Below are positions 1 through 6,681 of a DNA stretch of 64,000 nucleotides, piece by piece (the stretch's first letter is position 1; each line of letters starts with the position of its first letter). The stretch covers positions 1 through 64,000 of the forward strand of contig NZ_AULW01000036.1 of the NCBI RefSeq assembly GCF_000422485.1, given 5' to 3'. Origin of the DNA: Paenibacillus pasadenensis DSM 19293 (GTDB taxonomy: Bacteria; Bacillota; Bacilli; Paenibacillales; Paenibacillaceae). The translations under genes were made by a program, and so were the position numbers. Under the pieces are notes generated by a model, which did no database searches, had not been told where the DNA came from, and was given only the letters and a program-made list of their open reading frames with translations.

Positions 1-2
1 CT

Positions 3-269
3 CGGCGGCGTGCCGCGAGTCCAGCTGCCGGACGGCCTGCGGAGCCGGCGGCCGCGGAGCCGCCCGCGCCGGCTTCGCCAAGCTGGGCCGGCGGCCGGAG
101 GGAGCGGCTGCGCCGCAAGGGCCGGCTGCGCCGCGGCAAGTCCGGCCGCGCGCGGCGAGCCCGGCTCGGCGAGCGCAGCCGCCCGGCCAGGCGCGGGCGT
201 GCCGGCGGCGCCTCGCGCCGCCGCAAGAGCGGCTCTGCCGGCCGCAGAGCCGGCAGGAAGAAGCGCTAG
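3..269 (+). CDS. C-terminal tail of an unidentified protein (partial), Arg/Lys-rich
   Basis: A reading frame open from the left edge ends at TAG 267-269, 36 bases before the next gene. It encodes about 88 residues of low complexity: first Pro/Ala-rich (AEPAAAEPPAPASPS), then strongly basic, rich in Arg, Lys, Gly and Ser, ending RAGRKKR. No folded domain is visible in this part, so the enzyme it belongs to cannot be named. The next three genes make nucleotide sugars, so a glycosyltransferase or other glycan-locus protein with a basic tail is a reasonable guess, but only a guess. A second frame is also open here (from position 10); I prefer this one because it stops just before the next ribosome binding site and gives a coherent charged tail. 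Confidence 0.45.
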   Translation, partial: RRRAASPAAGRPAEPAAAEPPAPASPSWAGGRRERLRRKGRLRRGKSGRARRARLGERSRPARRGRAGGASRRRKSGSAGRRAGRKKR

Positions 270-305
270 AGCATCTATTTTCAACCCGAAAGGCGGAATG
301 GACGA

Positions 306-1400
306 ATGCGAGTGATGACCGTGCTCGGCACGCGGCCGGAGATCATCCGGCTCAGCCTCATCATCGGCAAGCTCGACCGGCTGGCGGACCGGCACATCCT
401 CGTGCATACGGGACAGAACTATACCGATTCGCTGAACGACGTGTTCTTTCGCGAGCTGGGCGTGCGCCGTCCCGACCATGTGATGGCGGGCGGCAGCCAC
501 ACGCTCGGCGGCCAGCTGTCCGTCATGTTCGGCGAGATGGAGCGGCTGCTGCGCGAGGAGCGGCCGGACATCGTGCTGCTGCTCGGCGATACGAACAGCG
601 CGCTGTGCGCGATCGTAGCGGAGCGGATGGGCATCCCGGTCGCGCATATGGAGGCCGGCAACCGCTGCTACGACCTGACCGTGCCGGAGGAGAAGAACCG
701 CCGCATCATCGACGCCGTGGCGACGATCAACATGCCGTATACCGAGTACAGCAAGCAGAACCTGCTGCGCGAGGGCTTTCCGGCGAACCGAATCGTGCGC
801 ACCGGCAACCCGATCGGCGAGGTGATGGCGCAGTACAAGGACCGCATCGACGCCAGCGGCGTGCTGGAGCGGCTCGGCCTGCAGGAGCGGAACTATGTGC
901 TCGTGACGACGCACCGCGCCGAGAACGTCGACGTGCCGGCCCATCTGGACGGCATCCTCGGCGGACTGAACCGGATCGCGGAGCGGCACGGCAAGCGGAT
1001 CGTCTGCAGCATCCACCCGCGCACCCGCTCGCGCATCGACGCCGGCGGCACGGCGGTGCAGCCGCATCCGCTGGTCGAGTTTCATGAGCCGTTCGGCTTC
1101 TTCGACTTCGTGCGGCTGGAGCGGGACGCCTGGTGCGCGGTCAGCGACAGCGGCACGGTGCAGGAGGAATGCTGCCTGCTCGGCGTGCCGACGGTGACGA
1201 TCCGCAACACGACGGAGCGTCCCGAGACGGTCGACTGCGGCAGCAACGTCGTGAGCGGCTTGCGGGCGGGCAATATCGCGGATGCGGTCGACGTCATGAC
1301 GGCGCTGCCGGCAAGCTGGGGCATCCCGGCGGGATACGAGGCTTTGGACGTTTCGGACATCGTAGTGAAATATGTGCTTGGAGGGAAATGGAATGTTTGA
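306..1400 (+). CDS. wecB: UDP-N-acetylglucosamine 2-epimerase, non-hydrolysing (WecB/CapG/WbjD type)
   Basis: This 364-residue cytoplasmic enzyme of the WecB family inverts C2 of a UDP-2-acetamido sugar. Family landmarks are clear: GTRPEII at residues 8-14, HTGQNY, LLGDTNS, HMEAGNRCYD followed by VPEEKNRRI, and a C-terminal SDSGTVQEE motif. The AGNRCYD/VPEE form resembles the CapG/WbjD/FnlC branch, which acts on 6-deoxy sugars late in the UDP-L-FucNAc pathway, rather than the GlcNAc-to-ManNAc branch. The next two genes encode a 4,6-dehydratase and a 4-reductase, which supports that reading. An AAGGCGGA ribosome binding site lies 8 bases before ATG 306; ATG 315 is an alternative. The stop lies inside the start region of the next gene, so the three genes form one operon. 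Confidence 0.9.
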   Translation: MRVMTVLGTRPEIIRLSLIIGKLDRLADRHILVHTGQNYTDSLNDVFFRELGVRRPDHVMAGGSHTLGGQLSVMFGEMERLLREERPDIVLLLGDTNSALCAIVAERMGIPVAHMEAGNRCYDLTVPEEKNRRIIDAVATINMPYTEYSKQNLLREGFPANRIVRTGNPIGEVMAQYKDRIDASGVLERLGLQERNYVLVTTHRAENVDVPAHLDGILGGLNRIAERHGKRIVCSIHPRTRSRIDAGGTAVQPHPLVEFHEPFGFFDFVRLERDAWCAVSDSGTVQEECCLLGVPTVTIRNTTERPETVDCGSNVVSGLRAGNIADAVDVMTALPASWGIPAGYEALDVSDIVVKYVLGGKWNV

Positions 1401-2376
1401 AAACTCTCGCATCCTTGTCACCGGCGGAACCGGTTCCTGGGGGCATGAGCTGATTCGGCAGCTGTTGCCGCAAAATCCGAAGGAAATCATCGTATTCTCG
1501 CGCAGCGAGTCGGCGCAGGTGACGATGAGCCGCATGTTCGAGGATGCGCGGCTCACGTTCCGCATCGGCGACATCCGCGACCTGGAGGCGCTGACGAAGG
1601 CGACGCAAGGCGTGGACTACGTGTTCCACCTCGCCGCGCTCAAGCATGTGCCGGTGTGCGAGGAGCATCCGTACGAGGCGCTCAAGACGAACGTGCTCGG
1701 CACGCAGAACGTCATCGAGGCCGCCAACCTGAACAAGGTGAAGCGCGTCATCTACATCTCGACCGACAAGGCGGCGAACCCGTCGAACTTCTACGGCATG
1801 ACCAAGGCGATCGGCGAGAAGCTGATCGTGTACGCGAACCTCGTAAGCACGGACACGAAGTTCGTCTGCGTGCGCGGCGGCAACGTGCTCGGCACGAACG
1901 GCAGCGTCATCCACCTGTTCACGAACCAGATCAAGACGAAGGGCCAGGTGCGGCTGACGGACCGCGGCATGACGCGTTTCTTCCTGACGCTGCATGACGC
2001 GATCAGCCTGCTGTTCAAGGCGTCGGAGGAAAGCCTCGGCGGCGAGATCTTCGTCATGACGATGCCGACCTGTCGCATCGAGGATTTGGCCGAGGTGCTC
2101 ATGGAGGACATCGGCGTGCAGGCGGAGGTCGTCGAGACGGGCATCCGCCCCGGCGAGAAGCTGCACGAGATTCTGCTGACCGAGTTCGAGAGCAAGAGCA
2201 CGGTCATTTACGACAAGGAATACCTGGTCATCCTGCCGCCGCTCGACATCCCGGGGCTTCAGCAGCGGTACAGCACGTATGACGCGGTCGACTTCGACAG
2301 CTTCTGCTCGAGCGAGAACCTGATGGACAAAGAGCAGATCCGCGACATGCTGAGGAGGGGCGGGTTCCTGCAATGA
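1393..2376 (+). CDS. UDP-N-acetylglucosamine 4,6-dehydratase (inverting), CapE/PseB-like SDR
   Basis: An extended short-chain dehydrogenase of 327 residues. It has an N-terminal NAD-binding TGGTGSWG motif, FHLAALKHVPVCEE, the STDKAANP loop and a YGMTK catalytic Tyr/Lys pair, then GGNVLGTNGSVI and MTRFFLT, all typical of the FlaA1/PseB/CapE group that converts UDP-GlcNAc to a 4-keto-6-deoxy sugar. CapE and WbjB, as I recall them, carry Met in place of the Tyr, so keeping Tyr places this protein nearer PseB. I chose ATG 1393 because GGAGGG at 1379-1384 sits about 8 bases upstream; an upstream start would bury that site inside the gene. It overlaps the end of the 2-epimerase gene and overlaps the next gene by four bases, indicating translational coupling. 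Confidence 0.9.
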   Translation: MFENSRILVTGGTGSWGHELIRQLLPQNPKEIIVFSRSESAQVTMSRMFEDARLTFRIGDIRDLEALTKATQGVDYVFHLAALKHVPVCEEHPYEALKTNVLGTQNVIEAANLNKVKRVIYISTDKAANPSNFYGMTKAIGEKLIVYANLVSTDTKFVCVRGGNVLGTNGSVIHLFTNQIKTKGQVRLTDRGMTRFFLTLHDAISLLFKASEESLGGEIFVMTMPTCRIEDLAEVLMEDIGVQAEVVETGIRPGEKLHEILLTEFESKSTVIYDKEYLVILPPLDIPGLQQRYSTYDAVDFDSFCSSENLMDKEQIRDMLRRGGFLQ

Positions 2377-3203
2377 GGCTGCTCGTCCTCGGAGGGGGCG
2401 GCATGGCCGGCTCCATGATGGTCGATTACTTTCGCGGCCGGGACGGCTTCGAGCTCAGCTGGACGACGCGCGGCGGCGGGGACGGATCCCTGCCGCTCGA
2501 CGCCTCCGACCTGGAGGCGGTGCGGCGCACGGTGGCGGCGGTCCGTCCCGAGCTGATCGTCAACTGCATCGGCAAGCTCAACGCCGACGCCGAGGCGCAT
2601 CCGCTGGAGGCGTACGCGGTCAACGGCCTGCTGCCGCACTGGCTGGCTTTCGCCGCCGGCGAGATCGGCGCTCGGCTCATCCACATCAGCTCGGACTGCG
2701 TCTTCCTCGGCGACCGCGGCGGCTATACGGAGCTCGACCGGCCGGACGGCATCACCGTCTACGCGCGCTCCAAAGCGCTCGGCGAGGTGAACGATCCGCG
2801 CCATCTGACGATCCGCACGTCGATCATCGGGCCCGACGCCAGCCCCAAGGGCATCGGCCTGCTGCGCTGGTTCCTGGCTCAGACGGGCGAGGTGTCCGGC
2901 TACAGCCGCGTCTACTGGAACGGCGTGACGACGCTGGAGCTGGCCAAGGCGGTCGAGCATGCGGCGGCGCATCCGGAGATCGGCGGGCTCGTGCATCTGC
3001 TGGCGGCGGCTCCGGCAAGCAAGCTGGAAATGCTGGAGTGGTTCAAGGAGGCGTACGGCCGCGATGATGTTGCGATCGTGCCGGCGGCAGAGCCGGAGAT
3101 CGACCGCACGCTGAGCGCGGTGCGGACCGATTGGATTTACCGGGCGCCAAGCATCCCGGACATGGTGCGCGAGCTGGCGGCATGGGAGCGGCGCGGGGGC
3201 TGA
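2373..3203 (+). CDS. RmlD-like NAD(P)H-dependent nucleotide-sugar 4-reductase
   Basis: This 276-residue protein is a short-chain reductase of the RmlD (dTDP-4-dehydrorhamnose reductase) type. It has LVLGGGGMAGSM at the N-terminus (a Rossmann dinucleotide loop), NCIGKLNADAEAHP, HISSDCVFLGDRGGYTE and YARSKALGE (catalytic Tyr/Lys). The start overlaps the preceding stop (ATGA at 2373) and is preceded by GAGGAGGGG. The family reduces a 4-keto-6-deoxy nucleotide sugar; with its two upstream partners the expected substrate is the UDP-2-acetamido-4-keto-6-deoxyhexose made by the dehydratase. CapF/WbjC-type reductases are about 370 residues with a C-terminal cupin; that domain is absent here, which points to an L-RhaNAc/L-QuiNAc route rather than L-FucNAc. 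The exact product is inference. Confidence 0.85.
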   Translation: MRLLVLGGGGMAGSMMVDYFRGRDGFELSWTTRGGGDGSLPLDASDLEAVRRTVAAVRPELIVNCIGKLNADAEAHPLEAYAVNGLLPHWLAFAAGEIGARLIHISSDCVFLGDRGGYTELDRPDGITVYARSKALGEVNDPRHLTIRTSIIGPDASPKGIGLLRWFLAQTGEVSGYSRVYWNGVTTLELAKAVEHAAAHPEIGGLVHLLAAAPASKLEMLEWFKEAYGRDDVAIVPAAEPEIDRTLSAVRTDWIYRAPSIPDMVRELAAWERRGG

Positions 3204-3236
3204 TGGCCTAGTGGCGGCAACAGCCCGGCGAGGTTT

Positions 3237-3273
3237 GGACCGGCTTCGGCATGTCGCCGCAGCCGGTCCTTTT
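3237..3273 (+). terminator. Rho-independent terminator of the nucleotide-sugar operon
   Basis: The arms GGACCGGCT and AGCCGGTCC pair perfectly and an inner TCGGC/CGCCG adds to the stem; TTTT follows. It lies 34 bases after the reductase stop and closes the operon. Confidence 0.7.
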
Positions 3274-3426
3274 CCTGCTCCCTTTTTGCTTTTTCGGCGA
3301 AGGGGCAGTCCAGCGCAATCCCGCACGACATTCACAGCGGTAAAATCTCAGCGGAAAATCATGTCGGGGGCCTGCAGCGCAAGTGGAGGGGACTCTCGGT
3401 GACGATTTGCGAATAGAATCATTCCC

Positions 3427-3602
3427 TTTGTGTGATTAATCACACAAACTTTGATCGATTGGAAGACATTGGAGCAGTTTATATGATTTTTCATATAAAC
3501 TCAACCTTCCTAAAATGTCAGGTGAGGATTTTGTGTAATTTATCGTACAAAGGGGTCGGAATTGATCAGTGAGCGGAGAATTTGTACGATCTTTCGTACA
3601 AA
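3427..3602. repeat. Array of four 22-26 bp inverted repeats spaced 51-52 bp apart
   Basis: Four short palindromes sit in otherwise non-coding AT-rich sequence at 3427-3448, 3476-3501, 3530-3551 and 3581-3602. Their centres are 51, 52 and 51 bases apart. Each has 9-11 bp arms around a 4-base spacer (TTAA, TTTT, TTTA, TCTT) and follows TTTRTRYGA-N4-TCRYAYAAA. Where one arm changes the other usually changes with it (TGTG/CACA, TATA/TATA, TACG/CGTA); the third copy is imperfect. Sequence between palindromes is not conserved. Arm pairing is preserved while bases vary, so the structure itself seems to matter. Confidence 0.85.
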
Positions 3603-3929
3603 GCAGTCATGGATCATAGACCAGAGCAGTCAAGGTTCATCGATCAAAGCAGCCACGGAACATCGACGCTCGGTGCTGGCTTCTTCTCCACGTCAACCGG
3701 AGCCGTGGATGGCCGATAGTCCCCGTTTTGGAGAGGGCGATAAGCTGGCGGCGGCAAAAAAAGGATGCAACTAGCATGTTTTCGACGCATTCCGCATTTT
3801 TAGATACATCAGCGTATGGGCGGTCTTCAGCTCCAGAAGTCGTTTGCTGCACGAGCCTTCATTCAAAGGAGCGGGCCGGGCAAGCAGCGTTATGAAGCAA
3901 ATGATGCGGGTCGGGAGGGGAGAGGCACA
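3603..3929. other. Intergenic stretch without a recognisable gene
   Basis: Short open frames here show no family features or ribosome binding site of their own. A weak repeated phrase (GATCA..AGAGCAG, GATCAAAGCAG) between 3607 and 3655 may be decayed continuation of the palindrome array. A strong ribosome binding site (GGGAGGGGAGAGG) at about 3913-3925 belongs to the gene starting at 3930. Confidence 0.4.
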
Positions 3930-5570
3930 ATGGCAGGGAAAGGAACGAACAGGCGGGAAAGAAGCGAATCCGGATCGTCCAGCCGCAGCATCGGGGGAAC
4001 GAGCGGGCCAAAGGGAGCCGAAGCCTCCAATTGGAGAAGGTCGTCCAGCCGAAGGCTGGAAAAGGAAACGGGCGGTCACGAGACCGGCGGATCGGCAGGA
4101 TGCAGGCTGGAAGAAGGCGCAGCCGGCGAGCGGAGCGAAGCGGAATCGTCCGGCCGTCGGAAGCGGCTGCTCGTCACCGGAGCGGGCGGCTTTTGCGGCT
4201 CGCATGCGGTGAGGCATTTCGCACGGGCGGGCTGGGAGATCGTCGCCTGCGTCCGTCCGGGATCGACGCCGTTCTGGGCGGATCCGGCGAAACGTCCTGA
4301 CTGGTTCGTCGCTGCGGATGCCGTGGATGCGACGGATGCCATGAATGTCATGGATGCCGTGGGTGCTGCGGATGCCGTAGATGAGATGGAAGCCGTGGAT
4401 GCGACGGATGCGGTGGATGCCGTGAATGCCGCCGATAGCCTGGATGCCCCAGGAGCCGAGACTGGCGTGGATTCCTCGGATGTTTTGAATGCCTCGGATG
4501 TCTCGAATTCCTTGGACGCCCCGGACGCCCCGGACGCTTCGAATGCCGTCGATCACGCCGATGCCTCGGATGACGGCGCTCCCGGCTCATCCTCTCTCGC
4601 CTTCGCGAGCCGGCCGGCCCGCGATGAGCCGGAGTGGCTGTCTCTCGTCCGACTCGAGGCGCTCGACCTGTCGGAGCCCGGCTCGGACAGCCTGTCCGAG
4701 CTGCTGCGCCGGACGCGTCCGGACGCCGTCCTTCATCTGGCGGGGCTCAACGCCGCCGGACCTTCCTGGGCCGATCCATCCGGTTATCTGGACCTCAATC
4801 TGATGGGCACCGTCCGGCTGCTGGAGGCGGTCCGCGCTTCCGGGCATCCTTGCCGGATCGTCGTGGCCGGCTCGATGCTCGGCGGCTCGGCGGACGGTCC
4901 GCCGCCTGTCAAGCCTTTGCATCCGTACGCGCTGAGCAAAGCGATGCAGGCTCAGGCGGCGCTGGGCTGGCATGCGCTGTACGGGCTCGACGTGCTTGTC
5001 GCAATTCCTTCCAACCTCGTCGGCCCCGGCCCCTCCGCCGGCTTGAGCCGGCTGCTCGCCCGCTACGCGGCCGCTTGCGAGCGGACGGCAGCGCAGGCTG
5101 GAGATCCGGCGCAAGCCGCGCCTGCCGCCAATCCATCCCTGCCAGGCCGGAGCGATGCCGCCAATCCATCCCTGTCAGGCCGCAGCGATGCTGTCGCCGA
5201 TCCCGCTCCATCTGCAGCGGCTGAGACGCAGGCTCCGCCTCCGTTCCGTCTGTCCTCTGCCACCGAAGCGCGCGATTTTCTCGACGTGCGGGACGCCATG
5301 ACAGGCTACGAGATGCTGCTGGAGCGGGGGACCGCAGGCCGCAGCTACGCCATGGCGAGCGGCAGGATGACGCCGCTCGGCGAGCTGGCGGAGCTGTACC
5401 GGGAGCTGGCCGCCGTGCCGCTGCCGATGGAGATCGGCGGCAGCACGGCGGCTTCGCCGGAGCCGATCGACGCCAGCGCGCTGCGCGCTCTCGGCTGGGC
5501 ACCGCGCATCCCGCTTCGCCAGTCGGCGCAGGATACGCTGGAGGACTGCCGCGCCGCCGGCAGCGCCTGA
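3930..5570 (+). CDS. RMD-like NAD-dependent epimerase/4-reductase with repeat-encoded insert
   Basis: This 546-residue protein has an extended SDR core resembling GDP-6-deoxy-D-mannose reductase (RMD): LLVTGAGGFCGSH near residue 80, VLHLAGLNAAGPSW, catalytic HPYALSK (Tyr333, Lys337), NLVGPGPSAG, and ARDFLDVRDAM near the C-terminus, a phrase typical of GDP-mannose dehydratase/RMD proteins. RMD enzymes are normally near 300 residues. The excess is a basic, Ser-rich N-terminal extension of about 75 residues, a roughly 95-residue Asp/Ala-rich insert (about 129-224) made from degenerate GATGCC-type repeats, and a second insert holding a 33-bp tandem duplication (5125-5157 and 5158-5190) just after the NLVGPGP region. 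ATG 3930 is chosen for the strong ribosome binding site 5-15 bases upstream. It likely makes or modifies a GDP-deoxysugar for surface glycans; activity with these inserts is uncertain. Confidence 0.75.
   Translation: MAGKGTNRRERSESGSSSRSIGGTSGPKGAEASNWRRSSSRRLEKETGGHETGGSAGCRLEEGAAGERSEAESSGRRKRLLVTGAGGFCGSHAVRHFARAGWEIVACVRPGSTPFWADPAKRPDWFVAADAVDATDAMNVMDAVGAADAVDEMEAVDATDAVDAVNAADSLDAPGAETGVDSSDVLNASDVSNSLDAPDAPDASNAVDHADASDDGAPGSSSLAFASRPARDEPEWLSLVRLEALDLSEPGSDSLSELLRRTRPDAVLHLAGLNAAGPSWADPSGYLDLNLMGTVRLLEAVRASGHPCRIVVAGSMLGGSADGPPPVKPLHPYALSKAMQAQAALGWHALYGLDVLVAIPSNLVGPGPSAGLSRLLARYAAACERTAAQAGDPAQAAPAANPSLPGRSDAANPSLSGRSDAVADPAPSAAAETQAPPPFRLSSATEARDFLDVRDAMTGYEMLLERGTAGRSYAMASGRMTPLGELAELYRELAAVPLPMEIGGSTAASPEPIDASALRALGWAPRIPLRQSAQDTLEDCRAAGSA
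4314..4577 (+). repeat. In-frame degenerate 9/12-bp minisatellite encoding an Asp-Ala-rich insert
   Basis: Phrases such as GATGCCGTGGATGCGACG recur with small changes through this stretch and always read in frame as Asp-Ala-Val-Asp-Ala-Thr and variants. It lies within the Rossmann-type domain of the RMD-like protein, after ACVRPGSTPFW and before LSLVRLEALDLSEP, the expected place of a loop between core strands. The repeats keep all frames fairly open on both strands, which creates spurious open frames on the minus strand. Confidence 0.8.
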
Positions 5571-5665
5571 GCGCCAGCGGCGCAGGCTGCCGCCGAGACT
5601 GTTTCAAACGAGCGTGGGCGGCAGAACCGAGAATTTCCTTTGGCTCGCCGGAATCCGGCCCGAAA

Positions 5666-5697
5666 AAAATCCAAGGCATAAATCTGCCTTGGATTCC
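5666..5697 (-). terminator. Rho-independent terminator of the TerC-like gene
   Basis: AATCCAAGGCA and TGCCTTGGATT form a perfect 11-bp stem with a 6-base loop. On the minus strand it is followed by a run of T (AAAAAAA on the plus strand at 5666-5672). It lies five bases beyond the TerC stop and may also help stop the convergent RMD-like gene. Confidence 0.8.
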
Positions 5698-5701
5698 TTT
5701 G

Positions 5702-6496
5702 CTAAACCGGCTCCGTCCCGGCCGCCCCCGCCTCCGGACTTTGCGGAGGCTTCTTTTCCTTGGACAGGAACCAGCCGCCGATCGCGATCGCCAGCAGCAC
5801 GCCCCAGAATACGATTTTCCAGCCGAGGCTTTTAGGGAACTTCTCGGACAGCACGCCGACATCGGGGTGGGACAGCGTATATACCGCCAGCTTGATGCCG
5901 ACCCATCCGACGATGGCGAACGCCGCGGTCTCGAGGCCCGGCCTGCGCTCCAGCAGCCGGCCGAAGTACGTGGCGGCGAAGCGCATGATGACGAGCCCGA
6001 TGATGCCGCCCGCCAGGATGACGCTGAACTGCCCGCCGTCGAGGCCGCCGATGCGGGGGAGCGTCGTCGGCGGCAGCGTGATCGCCAGGGCCACCGCGGC
6101 GAGGATGGCGTCGATGGCGAAGGCGATGTCCGCCAGCTCGACCTTGAGGACGGTCACCCAGAAGTTTTCCTGCTTCTTCTCGGCTTCCTTCTTGTGCTGC
6201 TTCTGCTTGACGAACAGCCGCTTGGCCATGTGGCTGATCGAGATGTAGAGCAGGTACGCGGCTCCGATCGCCTGCACGTACCAGACGTCGGCGAGGAACG
6301 AGATGAGGAACAGCGAGGCGAAGCGGAAGACGAAGGCGCCCGCCAAGCCGTAGAACAGCGCCTTCTTGCGCTGCTTTTCGGGCAGATGCTTGACCATGAT
6401 CGAGATGACCAGCGCGTTGTCCGCCGCGAGGATGCCCTCCAGGCCAATCAGCACCGCCAGCACCCACAGATATTCCAGAAGTACGGCCGAGCTCAT
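5702..6496 (-). CDS. TerC family integral membrane protein (YkoY/YjbE-like)
   Basis: A 264-residue polytopic membrane protein. The first helix region contains LIGLEGILAADNALVISI and a later one ADIAFAIDAILAAVAL; these two acidic membrane motifs mark the TerC family. Between them lie a KHLPEKQRKKAL cytoplasmic loop and a Lys/Glu-rich loop, and the C-terminus ends in a charged tail after GGWFLSKEK. TerC relatives in Bacillus (YkoY, YceF, YjbE) are linked to manganese export or metallation of secreted proteins. I chose the start at 6496 (MSSAVLL) because AAGGAG lies 9 bases upstream; a 13-residue longer form is possible. A GCCGCGC/GCGCGGC hairpin lies just upstream of the ribosome binding site. 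No yybP-ykoY manganese riboswitch could be made out. It is transcribed alone and divergently from the next operon. Confidence 0.88.
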   Translation of the reverse strand: MSSAVLLEYLWVLAVLIGLEGILAADNALVISIMVKHLPEKQRKKALFYGLAGAFVFRFASLFLISFLADVWYVQAIGAAYLLYISISHMAKRLFVKQKQHKKEAEKKQENFWVTVLKVELADIAFAIDAILAAVALAITLPPTTLPRIGGLDGGQFSVILAGGIIGLVIMRFAATYFGRLLERRPGLETAAFAIVGWVGIKLAVYTLSHPDVGVLSEKFPKSLGWKIVFWGVLLAIAIGGWFLSKEKKPPQSPEAGAAGTEPV

Positions 6497-6681
6497 GGAC
6501 GTCCCGCTCCTTCCGCCGCGCGTCAAGCGCGGCATTTTCGGCTAGCTTTCGCAGAGCAGGGAATTCCTATGCAAGGGATTGCCCGGGAAATGATTCTTCC
6601 TTTCGCGCCAAGGGATTGAAATCCGCCCCGTTCCGGTCCATAATCGGGGTACTTGCGAACGCGCACGGAGGACGCCCGCTC

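Noticed and set aside
10-315. Alternative frame at the left edge
   Set aside because: It overlaps the next gene and its ribosome binding site and gives only Arg/Ala-rich sequence; the frame ending at 269 fits the gene spacing better.
3427-3602. CRISPR-like spacing of palindromes
   Set aside because: The palindromes differ in sequence from copy to copy, unlike CRISPR repeats, and there are only four.
4348-4590. Minus-strand frame rich in Arg, His and Pro
   Set aside because: It is the reverse reading of the Asp/Ala repeat in the RMD-like gene, with no ribosome binding site.
6497-6620. yybP-ykoY manganese riboswitch before the TerC-like gene
   Set aside because: The conserved riboswitch core could not be found; only a short GC hairpin next to the ribosome binding site is present.
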